A stretch of DNA of 33,639 nt from Verrucomicrobiota bacterium (GTDB lineage Bacteria > Verrucomicrobiota > Verrucomicrobiia > Opitutales > Seribacteraceae). The position numbers were made by a program, and so were the translations under genes. Position 1 is the stretch's first letter. Every line of letters begins with the position of its first letter. Below are positions 19,301-27,703 of the stretch, in pieces. Location of the stretch: positions 1 through 33,639 of the forward strand of contig JAOLZO010000029.1 of assembly GCA_028343845.1 (NCBI GenBank). The letters are read 5' to 3'. The notes beneath the pieces are model-generated. The model made no database searches and had not been told where the DNA came from. It saw nothing but the letters and a program-made list of their open reading frames with translations.

Positions 19301-21943
19301 ATGAGCAAGAAAGCAGAGGAGACACCGATGATGAAGCAATACCGCGAGGCTCGCGAAAGCCTTGCCGATGATACCTTGTTGCTTTTCCGATTGGGTGATT
19401 TCTATGAGATGTTCGAGAAGGATGCCGAGCGTGGAGCCGCCCTTCTCGGAATCACGCTCACCAAGCGCCATGATATGCCGATGGCCGGCATCCCTTCCCA
19501 TGCCGCCGAAGGGTACTTGACCAAGCTGTTGAATAACGGACAAAAGGTGGCCATTTGCGATCAGATCGAAGCTGCTCAACCGGGGAAATTGGTCAAGCGG
19601 GGGATCACCCGCATTCTGACACCGGGAACCGTCTTGGAGGACGGCCAAATGGACGGCGAGCGAAACCATTTCCTTCTTGCCCTCGAGTTTGACAAAAAGG
19701 GAGCCCGGGCATCTTGGCTCGATTTGTCGACCGGCAAGTTCGCCCTGTCTCAGACAGATCACCCGAATGACTTTCTTTCCGTTCTTAACTCCTTGTCTCC
19801 TCGAGAGATTCTCGTACCCGAAGGTTTTGACGGCCACCTCGAATCCTTGCCGTTCGGGACGACCTTCAAGGACGAACTCGAACGCGTCCTTGGGGAAGTG
19901 ACGATAACCGAGAGACCGGGTTATGATTTCGACCAGCGTTCCGGTGCCAGAGAGGTCATGGAGAGCCTTGGGGTGATGAATTTGGAGGGTTTTGGGATTG
20001 ATCTGGGACATCCCGCTCTCGGCCCGGCAGGAGCGGTTCTCGTTTATGCTCAGGACGTCCTGCGGGGGAAACCCGGAAACCTCAGGCGTATCGAGGAGTA
20101 TCGTGAAGGAGATGCCTTGCTCTTGGATCCGGCGACCCAGCGTAACCTCGAGGTCTTTCGGACCACCTCGCAAACCCGCAAGGGCTCGTTGCTCGATGCC
20201 ATGGATCAAACCGTTTCGGCCGCCGGGGCCCGGTTGCTCGAGCGCTACCTGACCAGCCCAGAGCGAAACCTATCCGAAATTCGAAGACGGCAGGGTTGCG
20301 TGTTGGAATTTTCCAAAGCAAGCTCGGCGGTCGAGGAAATCGGGGCGATCTTGAGAACGGGGAGCGATTTAGAGCGAATTCTTGGCCGTTTGCGCAACCG
20401 ATTGGTCCGTCCGCGCGAACTGGGAGGCTTGCGGGCTACGATCCGCGGGCTTCCCGGAATAAGGAAAACCCTGCTCGATTTGGGAGATCGCTTTGCCTCG
20501 ATTCAGGCCCTGGGTTGCACAGTCGAGACTTTTGACGAATTGCGCGACTTGCTCGATCGGGCGCTTGAGGATGAATTGCCCCCTGAGATCAAGGTGGACG
20601 TAAAGGGAGAGGGCGGACGGGTCATTCGCAGCGGATTTGATGAAGAGTTCGACCGTTTGCGCGATCTTGGAAGCGGAGGAAAGAAATGGATCGTCGATCT
20701 CGAGGCGACGGAGCGGGAAAATACCGGGATTTCAAACCTCAAGGTCAAGTACAACGGGGCCTTTGGGTATTTTATCGAAGTCACCAAGGCAAACCTTCAT
20801 TTGGTGCCCGAGAACTATGTCCGCAAGCAAACCATGACTAATGCGGAAAGGTTTTATACTGAGGAGCTTAGGTCTAAGGAAAAGGAGATCGTGAACGCTG
20901 AGGAGAGGGCAGTGGCCAAGGAGCAGAAACTCTTTCTTGAGGTCGTTGAAAATACCCTTGGATATGCCGATGCCCTGGCCAAAACGGCTGAGGTTTTAGC
21001 CGAGATCGATCTTTTTGCATCTTGGGGGGCAATCATGCGCGACCGGGACTATTGCATCCCCGAATTTTTGGAGGATGCCCATTCCATTGAGATCGAGCAG
21101 GGACGTCACCCGGTTGTGGAATCCGTTCTCAAGCGTGAAAGCCTGGGCTTGGCCGGAACCCATGCCTTTGTCCCGAACGACTGCTCTCTTACCTCCGATG
21201 CGGAGCAAATATGCTTGATAACGGGTCCGAATATGGCGGGAAAATCGACCTTTATCCGGCAGGTGGCCTTGATTGCCTTGATGGCCCAGGTGGGCTCTGC
21301 CGTACCGGCCAAGAGTTGCAAGATGGGATTGGTCGACCGGATTTTCTCACGGGTCGGAGCTGGGGATGAATTGGCCCGTGGCAATTCCACCTTCATGGTG
21401 GAGATGAACGAGACTGCGAATATTCTCAATCATTGCACGTCTTCAAGTTTGATCGTGCTTGACGAGATCGGCAGGGGGACCAGCACCTATGACGGGTTGA
21501 GCATTGCCTGGTCCGTAATCGAGCACCTTCACGGCACGGGTTCCGAAGGGCCGAAAACCCTTTTTGCAACCCACTACCACGAGCTTACCCAATTGTCCGA
21601 AACCCTACCGCGCCTGCGTAATTTTTCCGTTGCAGTCAAGGAATGGAACGACGAGATCATCTTTGTCCGGCAGGTTACCCCCGGAGCATCCGAACGCTCA
21701 TTTGGCATTCAAGTTGCCCGTCTGGCCGGCTTGCCTGATCAAGTGGTCGATCGGGCCAAGGAGATTCTCGCAGGGCTTGAGCAGGGGGAACGCCTTGCCT
21801 CCGAAAGGAGTGAGCAAGGCGACTCCGAACCAACTGATCCATCGAAGATCGAACCTAAACCCGAAGCCGGGGAAATTCCTCCGAAAACTCCAAAGCGCAA
21901 AGCCCGCGATCAATCCGACCCCTCCCAACTCGAGTTGTTCTGA
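19301..21943 (+). CDS. mutS: DNA mismatch repair ATPase MutS
   Basis: An 880-residue MutS of normal length. I chose the ATG at 19301 over a TTG two codons upstream. Domain I begins with TPMMKQYREAR and contains the mismatch-contacting FxE motif in GDFYEMF. The connector and lever domains follow (LLEAMD-like SLLDAMDQTVSAAGARLL near residue 305). The ATPase has Walker A TGPNMAGKST, then FSRVGAGDELARGNSTFMVEM and the Walker B region IVLDEIGRGTSTYDG. A helix-turn-helix dimer part ends with AKEILAGLE. The very C-terminus SQLELF resembles a beta-clamp-binding motif (QLxLF). It acts in the cytosol with MutL, which is not in this window. Its TGA overlaps the ATG of the following hydrolase. Confidence 0.98.
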   Translation: MSKKAEETPMMKQYREARESLADDTLLLFRLGDFYEMFEKDAERGAALLGITLTKRHDMPMAGIPSHAAEGYLTKLLNNGQKVAICDQIEAAQPGKLVKRGITRILTPGTVLEDGQMDGERNHFLLALEFDKKGARASWLDLSTGKFALSQTDHPNDFLSVLNSLSPREILVPEGFDGHLESLPFGTTFKDELERVLGEVTITERPGYDFDQRSGAREVMESLGVMNLEGFGIDLGHPALGPAGAVLVYAQDVLRGKPGNLRRIEEYREGDALLLDPATQRNLEVFRTTSQTRKGSLLDAMDQTVSAAGARLLERYLTSPERNLSEIRRRQGCVLEFSKASSAVEEIGAILRTGSDLERILGRLRNRLVRPRELGGLRATIRGLPGIRKTLLDLGDRFASIQALGCTVETFDELRDLLDRALEDELPPEIKVDVKGEGGRVIRSGFDEEFDRLRDLGSGGKKWIVDLEATERENTGISNLKVKYNGAFGYFIEVTKANLHLVPENYVRKQTMTNAERFYTEELRSKEKEIVNAEERAVAKEQKLFLEVVENTLGYADALAKTAEVLAEIDLFASWGAIMRDRDYCIPEFLEDAHSIEIEQGRHPVVESVLKRESLGLAGTHAFVPNDCSLTSDAEQICLITGPNMAGKSTFIRQVALIALMAQVGSAVPAKSCKMGLVDRIFSRVGAGDELARGNSTFMVEMNETANILNHCTSSSLIVLDEIGRGTSTYDGLSIAWSVIEHLHGTGSEGPKTLFATHYHELTQLSETLPRLRNFSVAVKEWNDEIIFVRQVTPGASERSFGIQVARLAGLPDQVVDRAKEILAGLEQGERLASERSEQGDSEPTDPSKIEPKPEAGEIPPKTPKRKARDQSDPSQLELF

Positions 21944-22725
21944 TGTCATCTCCCGAAATCTTTTACGAGGAGAAAGGAAGCCCGGACTTGCCCAAAATCG
22001 TGTTCTTGCATGGCTTGCTTGGATCGTCGAGAAATTGGCGGGCCGTGGCCAAGGCCCTGTCCGATCAAAGGCATGTGTTTTCTCTCGACTTGCGCAATCA
22101 TGGAAAGTCTTTCCATGCCTCGGATGCATCGGTCCGGGCGATGTCCTGTGACTTGCTCGGCTGGCTTGACGGGATGGGCTTGCAAACCGTTGATCTGTGC
22201 GGGCATAGCCTCGGAGGGAAGGTCGCCATGCGCTTTGCAGTCGATCATCCTGACCGCGTAGAAAAGCTCGTAGTGGTCGATATTGCTCCTCGCGATTATC
22301 CGCCCGAGCATCATGTGCCGACCCTTGACGCCATGCTCGGTCTGGACTTAAGCAAACTCTCCTCCAGAAAGGACGCGGACGAAGAGCTGTCAGCGAATCT
22401 TCCGAACTGGGCCTTCCGTCAGTTTCTTCTCACCAACATGGAGCAGGAGGCATCGGGGTTCGCATGGAAACCGGATTTGCATTCGTTACGAAACGCAATC
22501 GGGGAACTCTCGGCCAACCCTTTGGTCGATTCCGACCGGTATGACGGCCCGGCTTTATTTGTCCGGGGGGGCAAATCGGGATACCTCAGGACTGAACATT
22601 TTCCTGTCATCAAAGCGCATTTTCCAAATTCCCGAAACACGGTTCTTCCCGATGCAGGGCATGATGCCCATGTTGATGATCGGGATGGTTTTGTCCGGGA
22701 ACTCCAGACCTTTCTTTCCCCTTAG
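21943..22725 (+). CDS. alpha/beta-fold hydrolase (YbfF-like esterase)
   Basis: A 260-residue cytosolic alpha/beta hydrolase. Visible features are the oxyanion HGLLGSSRNW near residue 24, the nucleophile elbow GHSLGG near residue 86 (catalytic Ser), an LVVVDIAPRDYP segment after it, and the late PDAGHDAHVDD carrying the probable catalytic His. The pattern resembles E. coli YbfF-type acyl esterases, but the substrate cannot be predicted. The start overlaps the mutS stop (TGATG), so translation is coupled even though the functions look unrelated. The stop shares the bases TTAG with the convergent galactokinase stop, and no terminator separates the two. Confidence 0.9.
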   Translation: MSSPEIFYEEKGSPDLPKIVFLHGLLGSSRNWRAVAKALSDQRHVFSLDLRNHGKSFHASDASVRAMSCDLLGWLDGMGLQTVDLCGHSLGGKVAMRFAVDHPDRVEKLVVVDIAPRDYPPEHHVPTLDAMLGLDLSKLSSRKDADEELSANLPNWAFRQFLLTNMEQEASGFAWKPDLHSLRNAIGELSANPLVDSDRYDGPALFVRGGKSGYLRTEHFPVIKAHFPNSRNTVLPDAGHDAHVDDRDGFVRELQTFLSP

Positions 22726-23900
22726 CCTTGGGTTTTGCGCCAATCCTCGATGGTCGCGCCTTTGGATGGAGCAAAGCAATGAGTTCTTGGTACTTGCCCG
22801 AATCGGCTCTCGTAGGAACTTACGATCCCATCGGCATCTTCCTGCTGAAAGTCAGTTGTGGTCCATGCCAGGACCGCTCCTCCGAATCCCCCGCCGGTCA
22901 ATCGCGCTCCCAGTACTTTCTCGTTCTCGACCAGAGATTCAACCAAGGCGTCAAGTTCGGGACAGCTGTTCTCGAAAAGCTCACGCGAACTCCGATGCGA
23001 ATCCGTAAGCAACCTGCCCAGTTCCCGCAAGGAGCTTTGTTCAGCAAGCCCGTTCTGAAACGCGCATACCCTTTCCTGTTCCCGAACGACATGGAGGGCC
23101 CGCTTTCTAACTTTGTCCGGCAGGTTCGCTTGGGCGATCATTGTCTCGTCCGCTTTGGCCAGACAGGTTAACCCCGGATTGATTTCCCTGACCAAGCGAA
23201 GCGCATCCTGGCACTCTTGGTTTCTTGTTGCGTAGTGGGAGTCGACCAAGTCGTGCTTGATGCCGGAATCAAGCACCCAGAGTCTGCTTTCGGCGGGCAT
23301 GGGGATCGATGACGCGCTTTCCGTTTCACAATCTATCAAGACGAGGTGATCTTTCTTCCCGAATGCTGAGCTCGCCTGATCAAGAATCCCACAGGGCATT
23401 CCGACAAATTCGTTTTCCGCCTTTCTGCAAATTCCAACCAACTCTTTCCGAGAAATCTCCTTTCGGGCCAAACCGGCCAAGGCGAGCGCGGTAGCCAATT
23501 CCAAGGCGGCGCTCGAACTCAGTCCGGCTGAGACGGGCAAGTCGGAGACCAAGACCAAAGAGAAACCGGAATCAGGGGCCAAGCCTTTCGACTGCATGAC
23601 CTCCAGCACGCCCAAGCAATAGTTAGCCCAGCTTTTCTCGCCTTCCTGTTTGGAGAATCCGTTCAAACTCGTTTCCACCACGGCTTTCTCGAAGCTTTCG
23701 CTGAAGAGCCGGATGACCTTGTCCTCGCGTGGATTTGCCAAGGCGTAAATTCCCGCGTCAATGGCCGCGCCTAGAACTACACCACCGTTGTAGTCGAGAT
23801 GGTTTCCGAGGAATTCGATTCTGCCCGGGGCGAAAGCGGCGGCGCTTCCTTCCATATGTTCGAGGTAGGCTTGCTTGGCCTGAGCCATTTGCTTGCTCAT
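22722..23900 (-). CDS. galK: galactokinase
   Basis: A 392-residue GHMP kinase that phosphorylates galactose to galactose-1-phosphate in the Leloir pathway. The galactokinase signature is present as GRIEFLGNHLDYNGG near residue 26, where canonical GEHTDY is changed to GNHLDY. The ATP loop is PVSAGLSSSAALELA near residue 120, and the C-terminal GHMP motif is LTGGGFGGAVLAW near residue 335. FVGMPCGILDQASSAFG supplies the catalytic Asp region. The Glu-to-Asn change in the signature might shift substrate preference to a related sugar, so another GHMP sugar kinase is the main alternative. No galT, galE or galM is adjacent. The ATG at 23900 lies five bases after the T run of the HU terminator; in-frame ATGs at 23888 and 23855 are later options. 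Confidence 0.9.
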   Translation of the reverse strand: MSKQMAQAKQAYLEHMEGSAAAFAPGRIEFLGNHLDYNGGVVLGAAIDAGIYALANPREDKVIRLFSESFEKAVVETSLNGFSKQEGEKSWANYCLGVLEVMQSKGLAPDSGFSLVLVSDLPVSAGLSSSAALELATALALAGLARKEISRKELVGICRKAENEFVGMPCGILDQASSAFGKKDHLVLIDCETESASSIPMPAESRLWVLDSGIKHDLVDSHYATRNQECQDALRLVREINPGLTCLAKADETMIAQANLPDKVRKRALHVVREQERVCAFQNGLAEQSSLRELGRLLTDSHRSSRELFENSCPELDALVESLVENEKVLGARLTGGGFGGAVLAWTTTDFQQEDADGIVSSYESRFGQVPRTHCFAPSKGATIEDWRKTQG

Positions 23901-23910
23901 GAATTAAAAA

Positions 23911-23942
23911 AAAAAGACCCGTGGGAAACCACGGGTCTTTTT
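23911..23942 (-). terminator. rho-independent terminator after the HU gene
   Basis: A GC-rich hairpin: arms GACCCGTGG (23916-23924) and CCACGGGTC (23929-23937) with a GAAA loop, extended by A/T pairs on each side. On the minus strand it is followed by a run of about ten T (complement of the A run 23906-23915). It lies 24 bases after the HU stop. The symmetric A/T flanks could also let it work in the other direction. Confidence 0.93.
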
Positions 23943-23966
23943 AAAAGGGTAGGTTTAGTCAAGAGA

Positions 23967-24239
23967 TCAGACAGCAGCCTTGAGCTTCGCTCCTGGCTTG
24001 AACTTCACTGACGTGGAAGCCTTGATCTTGATCTTTTCGCGAGTTTGGGGGTTGATTCCCGTACGCGCTCCGCGCTTGACCACGGAAAAGGTCCCGAAAC
24101 CGATGATTTGAACAGGGCCTTTCTTCACGTTCTTAGTGATTGTGTCGATGACAGCATTAACGGCTGCGTCTGCGGCTGCCTTGGTGGTGTCTCCGCCCAA
24201 GTTCTTTTGTACGGCTTCGATGAGTTCTCCTTTATTCAT
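23967..24239 (-). CDS. HU/IHF-family DNA-binding protein
   Basis: A 90-residue nucleoid protein of standard HU length. It starts MNKGELIEAVQKNLGG, has the IIGFGTFSVVKRGARTGINPQT segment containing the HU signature and the beta-arm (Arg-rich with the Asn-Pro tip that intercalates in DNA), and ends VKFKPGAKLKAAV. The start is supported by a good AAAGGA ribosome site 7-8 bases before the ATG, one of the few clear ones here. It probably forms a homodimer that bends and compacts DNA. It is a single-gene transcript bounded by the terminator on its 3' side. The 118 bases upstream include a TTGACC hexamer without a convincing -10 partner. Confidence 0.97.
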   Translation of the reverse strand: MNKGELIEAVQKNLGGDTTKAAADAAVNAVIDTITKNVKKGPVQIIGFGTFSVVKRGARTGINPQTREKIKIKASTSVKFKPGAKLKAAV

Positions 24240-24357
24240 ATGGATATTTCCTTTTGTTTGGATAGGTTATGTGTGTTAGACAACTGATTGCTCAGCATTT
24301 TAGGGGTGACGGTCAAACTTTTTTTCACAAAAACCCCGATTTTTCTAGGTTTTGGGC

Positions 24358-24588
24358 CTATTTTTCGTCCAAATCGCCATTTTCCTCGGGTTTGAGCAAC
24401 CCTTGGGCTCCATAAATGGAAAGTTCCAAAAGCTTCTGTAATTCGATGATTTTGGTCGTTTTGTTTTCCTCCGCCTTCTGCTCGGCGCGCTTGATCAATT
24501 GCCCGGCCATTCGCTGGGCGCCTTCCTTGTCGGCGCCCATCTTCTCAAAAATCCGGGCCACTTGGTTGTTTTCCTCTTCTTCCTTCAT
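24358..24588 (-). CDS. small helical protein coupled to ygfZ-like gene, unknown function
   Basis: A 76-residue protein beginning MKEEEENNQVARIFEKMG. The ATG at 24588 overlaps the stop of the upstream YgfZ-like gene as ATGA; a longer frame from 24858 lies inside that gene and is not credible. The sequence is highly charged, rich in Glu, Lys and Ala, and predicted almost wholly alpha-helical. It has AGQLIKRAEQKAEENKTTKII in the middle and an acidic tail. It has no Cys, no signal peptide and no membrane segment, so it is cytosolic. I do not recognise a family. Coupling suggests it is made with YgfZ, but no functional link is shown. Confidence 0.7.
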   Translation of the reverse strand: MKEEEENNQVARIFEKMGADKEGAQRMAGQLIKRAEQKAEENKTTKIIELQKLLELSIYGAQGLLKPEENGDLDEK

Positions 24589-25490
24589 GACGAAGTGACC
24601 TTTCCCGAGGTGGACCCCTTGGGAATCAACCCATCGCTCTTCAGGACGGGTATGGCGCTGTCGTTGACCAGAGCAATCCCATGCCCCCCGTCTTTCCCCA
24701 TGACCAGACTTCTGAGTTCGCCAAGCTTCCTGTTCCCGGAATACAGACCGACCGGGGTTGCAATCAAATCCTGCCCTGACCATTTTACGGAAACGGATTG
24801 CCTTCTTGCCTTCCCCGTCACGCGCAAGCGGGCCATCACTTCCTGCCCGAGGTAGCAACCCTTGTCGAAATCTACCGAGCTTTCCACGAGACCTCCTTCC
24901 TGGGGCAAATCATTTGGCCCGATCTCTTGGGGCACCGAAACCAACCCGGCTTCGATCCTTAGCCTTTCCAACTCGTCCGCTTCCACGAGCTGTAAGTCCG
25001 GAGGCAAGGGTTGATTCTCATGATCGAGGTTCTCACGAATCAGCAGGCTCACCGTTTGGTCGGGGAGCCGACTGTCCAGCCAGGCATAACCGGATTGCCC
25101 GGATACGAATGTTCCTGCTTCGGGAACCGTCAGGTCGTGATCTTCCAAAACCTTTTCCGTGTCGCCTCCCCACACCGCATGAATGTTCCACTGCTTGGTT
25201 TCATCGGCAAATTCGACCTCGTCCGCGACTACGTTCTCAGCAAGCAGCTCGAGAAGAAACGAAGCCTTGCTCGTTCGACTGACCAGAAGAAATTCCTCCT
25301 CGGCAGTCCGCAGGACGTAGATTCCGGCAAGCACCCTGCCTCTCGTATTCAAACGAAGAGCGAACCTGCATCCGCCTTTTTCCAAAACCGACAAGTTCAC
25401 CGACAACTGGCTTTGCAGGTAATCCAGAGAGTCTTCATCCGACACCCGGATAACGGCGCCGGGTTTTTCCCGATGTAAAAAAGTATCCAT
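24585..25490 (-). CDS. ygfZ: YgfZ/GcvT-domain folate-binding protein
   Basis: A 301-residue member of the YgfZ family (COG0354), related to the T protein of glycine cleavage. The diagnostic motif KGCYLGQEVMARLR is present near residues 210-223, including the Cys of K-G-C-Y-x-G-Q-E. The start FLHREKPGAVIRVSDEDSLDYLQSQLS and the following NTRGRVLAGIYVLR block match the family's N-terminal folate-binding region. Known members help maintain or assemble some Fe-S enzymes using tetrahydrofolate in the cytosol. It is first in a two-gene leftward unit with the small gene after it. Its promoter must lie in the 48 bases shared with the divergent DAHP synthase gene. Confidence 0.9.
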   Translation of the reverse strand: MDTFLHREKPGAVIRVSDEDSLDYLQSQLSVNLSVLEKGGCRFALRLNTRGRVLAGIYVLRTAEEEFLLVSRTSKASFLLELLAENVVADEVEFADETKQWNIHAVWGGDTEKVLEDHDLTVPEAGTFVSGQSGYAWLDSRLPDQTVSLLIRENLDHENQPLPPDLQLVEADELERLRIEAGLVSVPQEIGPNDLPQEGGLVESSVDFDKGCYLGQEVMARLRVTGKARRQSVSVKWSGQDLIATPVGLYSGNRKLGELRSLVMGKDGGHGIALVNDSAIPVLKSDGLIPKGSTSGKVTSS

Positions 25491-25491
25491 A

Positions 25492-25508
25492 TTTTACTAT
25501 TGGTAAAA
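25492..25508. promoter_or_regulatory. palindrome between divergent ygfZ and DAHP synthase genes
   Basis: A perfect inverted repeat, TTTTAC and GTAAAA separated by TATTG. It starts one base after the ygfZ ATG and lies about 30 bases before the DAHP synthase ATG. In such a short divergent gap it is a candidate operator. The arms resemble an inverted TyrR box (family knowledge: TGTAAA-N6-TTTACA), but the order is reversed, so identity is not claimed. Confidence 0.35.
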
Positions 25509-25538
25509 GTTTGTCTTGTTCATGCAAGCTTCCCTTCT

Positions 25539-26609
25539 ATGTTCAGTAACGTGGATAAAGTTACCAACCTAAGAATTACCGACTCCGAAGCCCTTCCTTC
25601 ACCGGCGGAATTGTGTGAAGACATTGCTCGCACATCCGAGCAGAAAGCACTCGTTGCTCGGGCACGAAAAGAAATGCACGATTTGATTCAGGGCAAGGAC
25701 AAACGTCTCCTTGCCGTGGTCGGTCCCTGTTCGATTCACGACTTGGAAGCATGTCGCGAATATGCCGAACGGTTTGCCAAGCTGGCGGAGGAAACCAAGG
25801 AGCGCTTGCTTTTGGTCATGCGGGTGTATTTCGAAAAACCCCGGACTACGGTTGGATGGAAGGGATTGATCATGGACCCGAAGCTCAATGGAACCTGTGA
25901 TATTCCACAAGGACTGCGCATCGCCCGGTCCTTTCTCGGTGAAGTTCTCGACCTGGGGATTCCGACCGCGACCGAGCTGCTCGATCCGATCACCCCTCAA
26001 TATTTGGCCGATTCTCTTTGCTGGGCCGCAATCGGCGCCCGGACTTCGGAATCTCAAACCCATCGCCAGATGGCATCAGGCTTGTCCATGCCGGTGGGCT
26101 TCAAGAATGCAACGGGAGGAGATCTCAAGGCTGCGGTCAACGGGATTACTGCCGCTACCCAAAGCCAGACTTTCCTTGGGATCACGGAGGATGGGAGGGC
26201 ATCCGCCGTCACGACCGGAGGGAATCCGGACTGTCAGCTCATTTTGCGCGGAGGCTCGAACGGACCGAATTACGCGGCCGAACACGTTGCTTCCGCCCAG
26301 GCCGCGCTTGAGAAAGCAAACGCTCCGGTATCCGTCATGATCGATTGCAGCCATGCTAACAGCGGTAAGGACCCAACCCGCCAACCGGCTGTTCTGGACG
26401 AAGTGCTCGCACAAGTCGAGGGCGGGACGGATTGCATTCATGCGGTGATGGTGGAGAGTCATCTCAGGGAGGGGAGTCAGCCTTTCCCCCGTCCGCTTGA
26501 TCAGCTCGAGCCTGGGGTTTCGATCACCGACGGATGCATTGACTGGGAGACGACCGAGGCTTGCATTCGACGGGCGGCCTCTATAGTGGATAAGGCTCGT
26601 TTTTCCTAA
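25539..26609 (+). CDS. aroG: 3-deoxy-7-phosphoheptulonate synthase, class I (AroF/G/H type)
   Basis: A 356-residue DAHP synthase, which condenses phosphoenolpyruvate and erythrose-4-phosphate in the first step of the shikimate pathway in the cytosol. The ATG at 25539 is chosen because it matches the usual 350-residue length; an upstream TTG at 25500 would sit in the divergent promoter. Motifs are AVVGPCSIHD near residue 68, RVYFEKPRTTVGWKGL near residue 98, GARTSESQTHRQMASGLSMP near residue 168, and DCSHANSGKDP near residue 268 with metal-binding residues in the C-terminal part. Whether it is feedback-regulated by Phe, Tyr or Trp cannot be decided here; aroG is used as a family label. Confidence 0.93.
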   Translation: MFSNVDKVTNLRITDSEALPSPAELCEDIARTSEQKALVARARKEMHDLIQGKDKRLLAVVGPCSIHDLEACREYAERFAKLAEETKERLLLVMRVYFEKPRTTVGWKGLIMDPKLNGTCDIPQGLRIARSFLGEVLDLGIPTATELLDPITPQYLADSLCWAAIGARTSESQTHRQMASGLSMPVGFKNATGGDLKAAVNGITAATQSQTFLGITEDGRASAVTTGGNPDCQLILRGGSNGPNYAAEHVASAQAALEKANAPVSVMIDCSHANSGKDPTRQPAVLDEVLAQVEGGTDCIHAVMVESHLREGSQPFPRPLDQLEPGVSITDGCIDWETTEACIRRAASIVDKARFS

Positions 26610-26664
26610 AACCGTTTCATTCCAACCCCTTGCCAAACTGATCATCAGGATCTTTTAACTCACT

Positions 26665-27657
26665 ATGAACGATACCGCACCTATTCGCGTGGCCGTGACC
26701 GGCGCCGCCGGCCAAATTGGCTATTCTCTGTTATTTCGCATCGCTTCAGGCGGGCTTTTCGGCCCGGATCAACCGGTCGCCCTCAACCTCATCGAGATCG
26801 AACCCGGAATGAAGGCGCTCGAAGGCGTGGTTATGGAACTCGAAGACGGAGCGTTCCCTTTGCTCAAGGATATCCGTCCGACCTGCGATATCAATGAGGG
26901 GTTTTCCGGAGCCAATTGGTCTTTGCTCGTCGGCAGCGTGCCCCGCAAGGCGGGTATGGAACGGGGAGACCTCTTGGGCATCAACGGAAAGATCTTTACC
27001 GGGCAGGGGCAAGCCATCCAGAACAACGCCGCCTCGGACGCCCGTGTGCTCGTGGTTGGCAATCCATGCAATACGAATTGCCTGATTGCCATGAATAATG
27101 CGCCTGACGTTCCGCAGAACCGCTGGTTTGCGATGACCCGTCTAGACGAAAACCGGGCCGCCGCTCAGCTTGCGGCCAAGGCAGGCGTTCAAGTCTCCGA
27201 GGTTTCGAACGTCACGATCTGGGGCAACCATTCGGCTACCCAGTATCCCGATTACTACAATGCGAAGATTGGTGGCCAATCAGCCCCCGATGTCATTTCC
27301 GATGACAGCTGGGCTCACGTCGATTTCATTCCCACCGTCCAACAGCGCGGAGCCGCCATCATTCAGGCGCGGGGAGCTTCTTCAGCCGCCTCCGCGGCCA
27401 ATGCTGCGATCGATACCGTGCGTTCCCTTACCAACCCAACCGCGGAGGGTGACTGGAACAGCGTATGCGTAGCATCCGACGGGAGCTATGATACCAAGGA
27501 AGGGCTCATTACCTCTTTTCCCGTACGTTCGGACGGTGAGAATTGGGAAATCGTCCAAGGCGTCCCGATTAACGACTTTGCCCGCGAAAAGATCGACTTG
27601 TCAGTCAATGAGCTGGCCGAGGAAAGATCGCTCGTGAGTGATTTGCTGCCAGGCTAA
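26665..27657 (+). CDS. mdh: malate dehydrogenase
   Basis: A 330-residue NAD-dependent malate dehydrogenase of the cytosolic/Actinobacterial-Betaproteobacterial-like type, interconverting malate and oxaloacetate in the TCA cycle. The Rossmann loop is [16 protein letters not shown] near residue 13. [16 protein letters not shown] supplies the mobile loop with substrate-binding Arg residues, [10 protein letters not shown] is the nicotinamide block, [10 protein letters not shown] follows, and the catalytic His is in [12 protein letters not shown] near residue 190. Its length is normal for the family. The 55 bases upstream contain a short CTGATCATCAG palindrome whose role is unknown. It is convergent with the acetyltransferase gene. 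Confidence 0.97.
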   Translation: MNDTAPIRVAVTGAAGQIGYSLLFRIASGGLFGPDQPVALNLIEIEPGMKALEGVVMELEDGAFPLLKDIRPTCDINEGFSGANWSLLVGSVPRKAGMERGDLLGINGKIFTGQGQAIQNNAASDARVLVVGNPCNTNCLIAMNNAPDVPQNRWFAMTRLDENRAAAQLAAKAGVQVSEVSNVTIWGNHSATQYPDYYNAKIGGQSAPDVISDDSWAHVDFIPTVQQRGAAIIQARGASSAASAANAAIDTVRSLTNPTAEGDWNSVCVASDGSYDTKEGLITSFPVRSDGENWEIVQGVPINDFAREKIDLSVNELAEERSLVSDLLPG

Positions 27658-27686
27658 GCCAATCGCATCAGGCAGGTGGAAGGGCA

Positions 27687-27703
27687 GGGGAAGTTACTTC
27701 CCC
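27687..27703. terminator. hairpin between convergent mdh and acetyltransferase genes
   Basis: Arms GGGGAAG and CTTCCCC with loop TTA, extendable past an A-A mismatch by GGC/GCC. It spans the stop codon of the leftward gene and lies 30 bases after the mdh stop. No T run follows on either strand, so it would be a weak or factor-dependent terminator at best. Confidence 0.35.

Noticed and set aside
24589-24858. N-terminal extension of the small gene after ygfZ
   Set aside because: It is out-of-frame reading of the ygfZ 3' region; the ATGA overlap at 24588 explains the true start.
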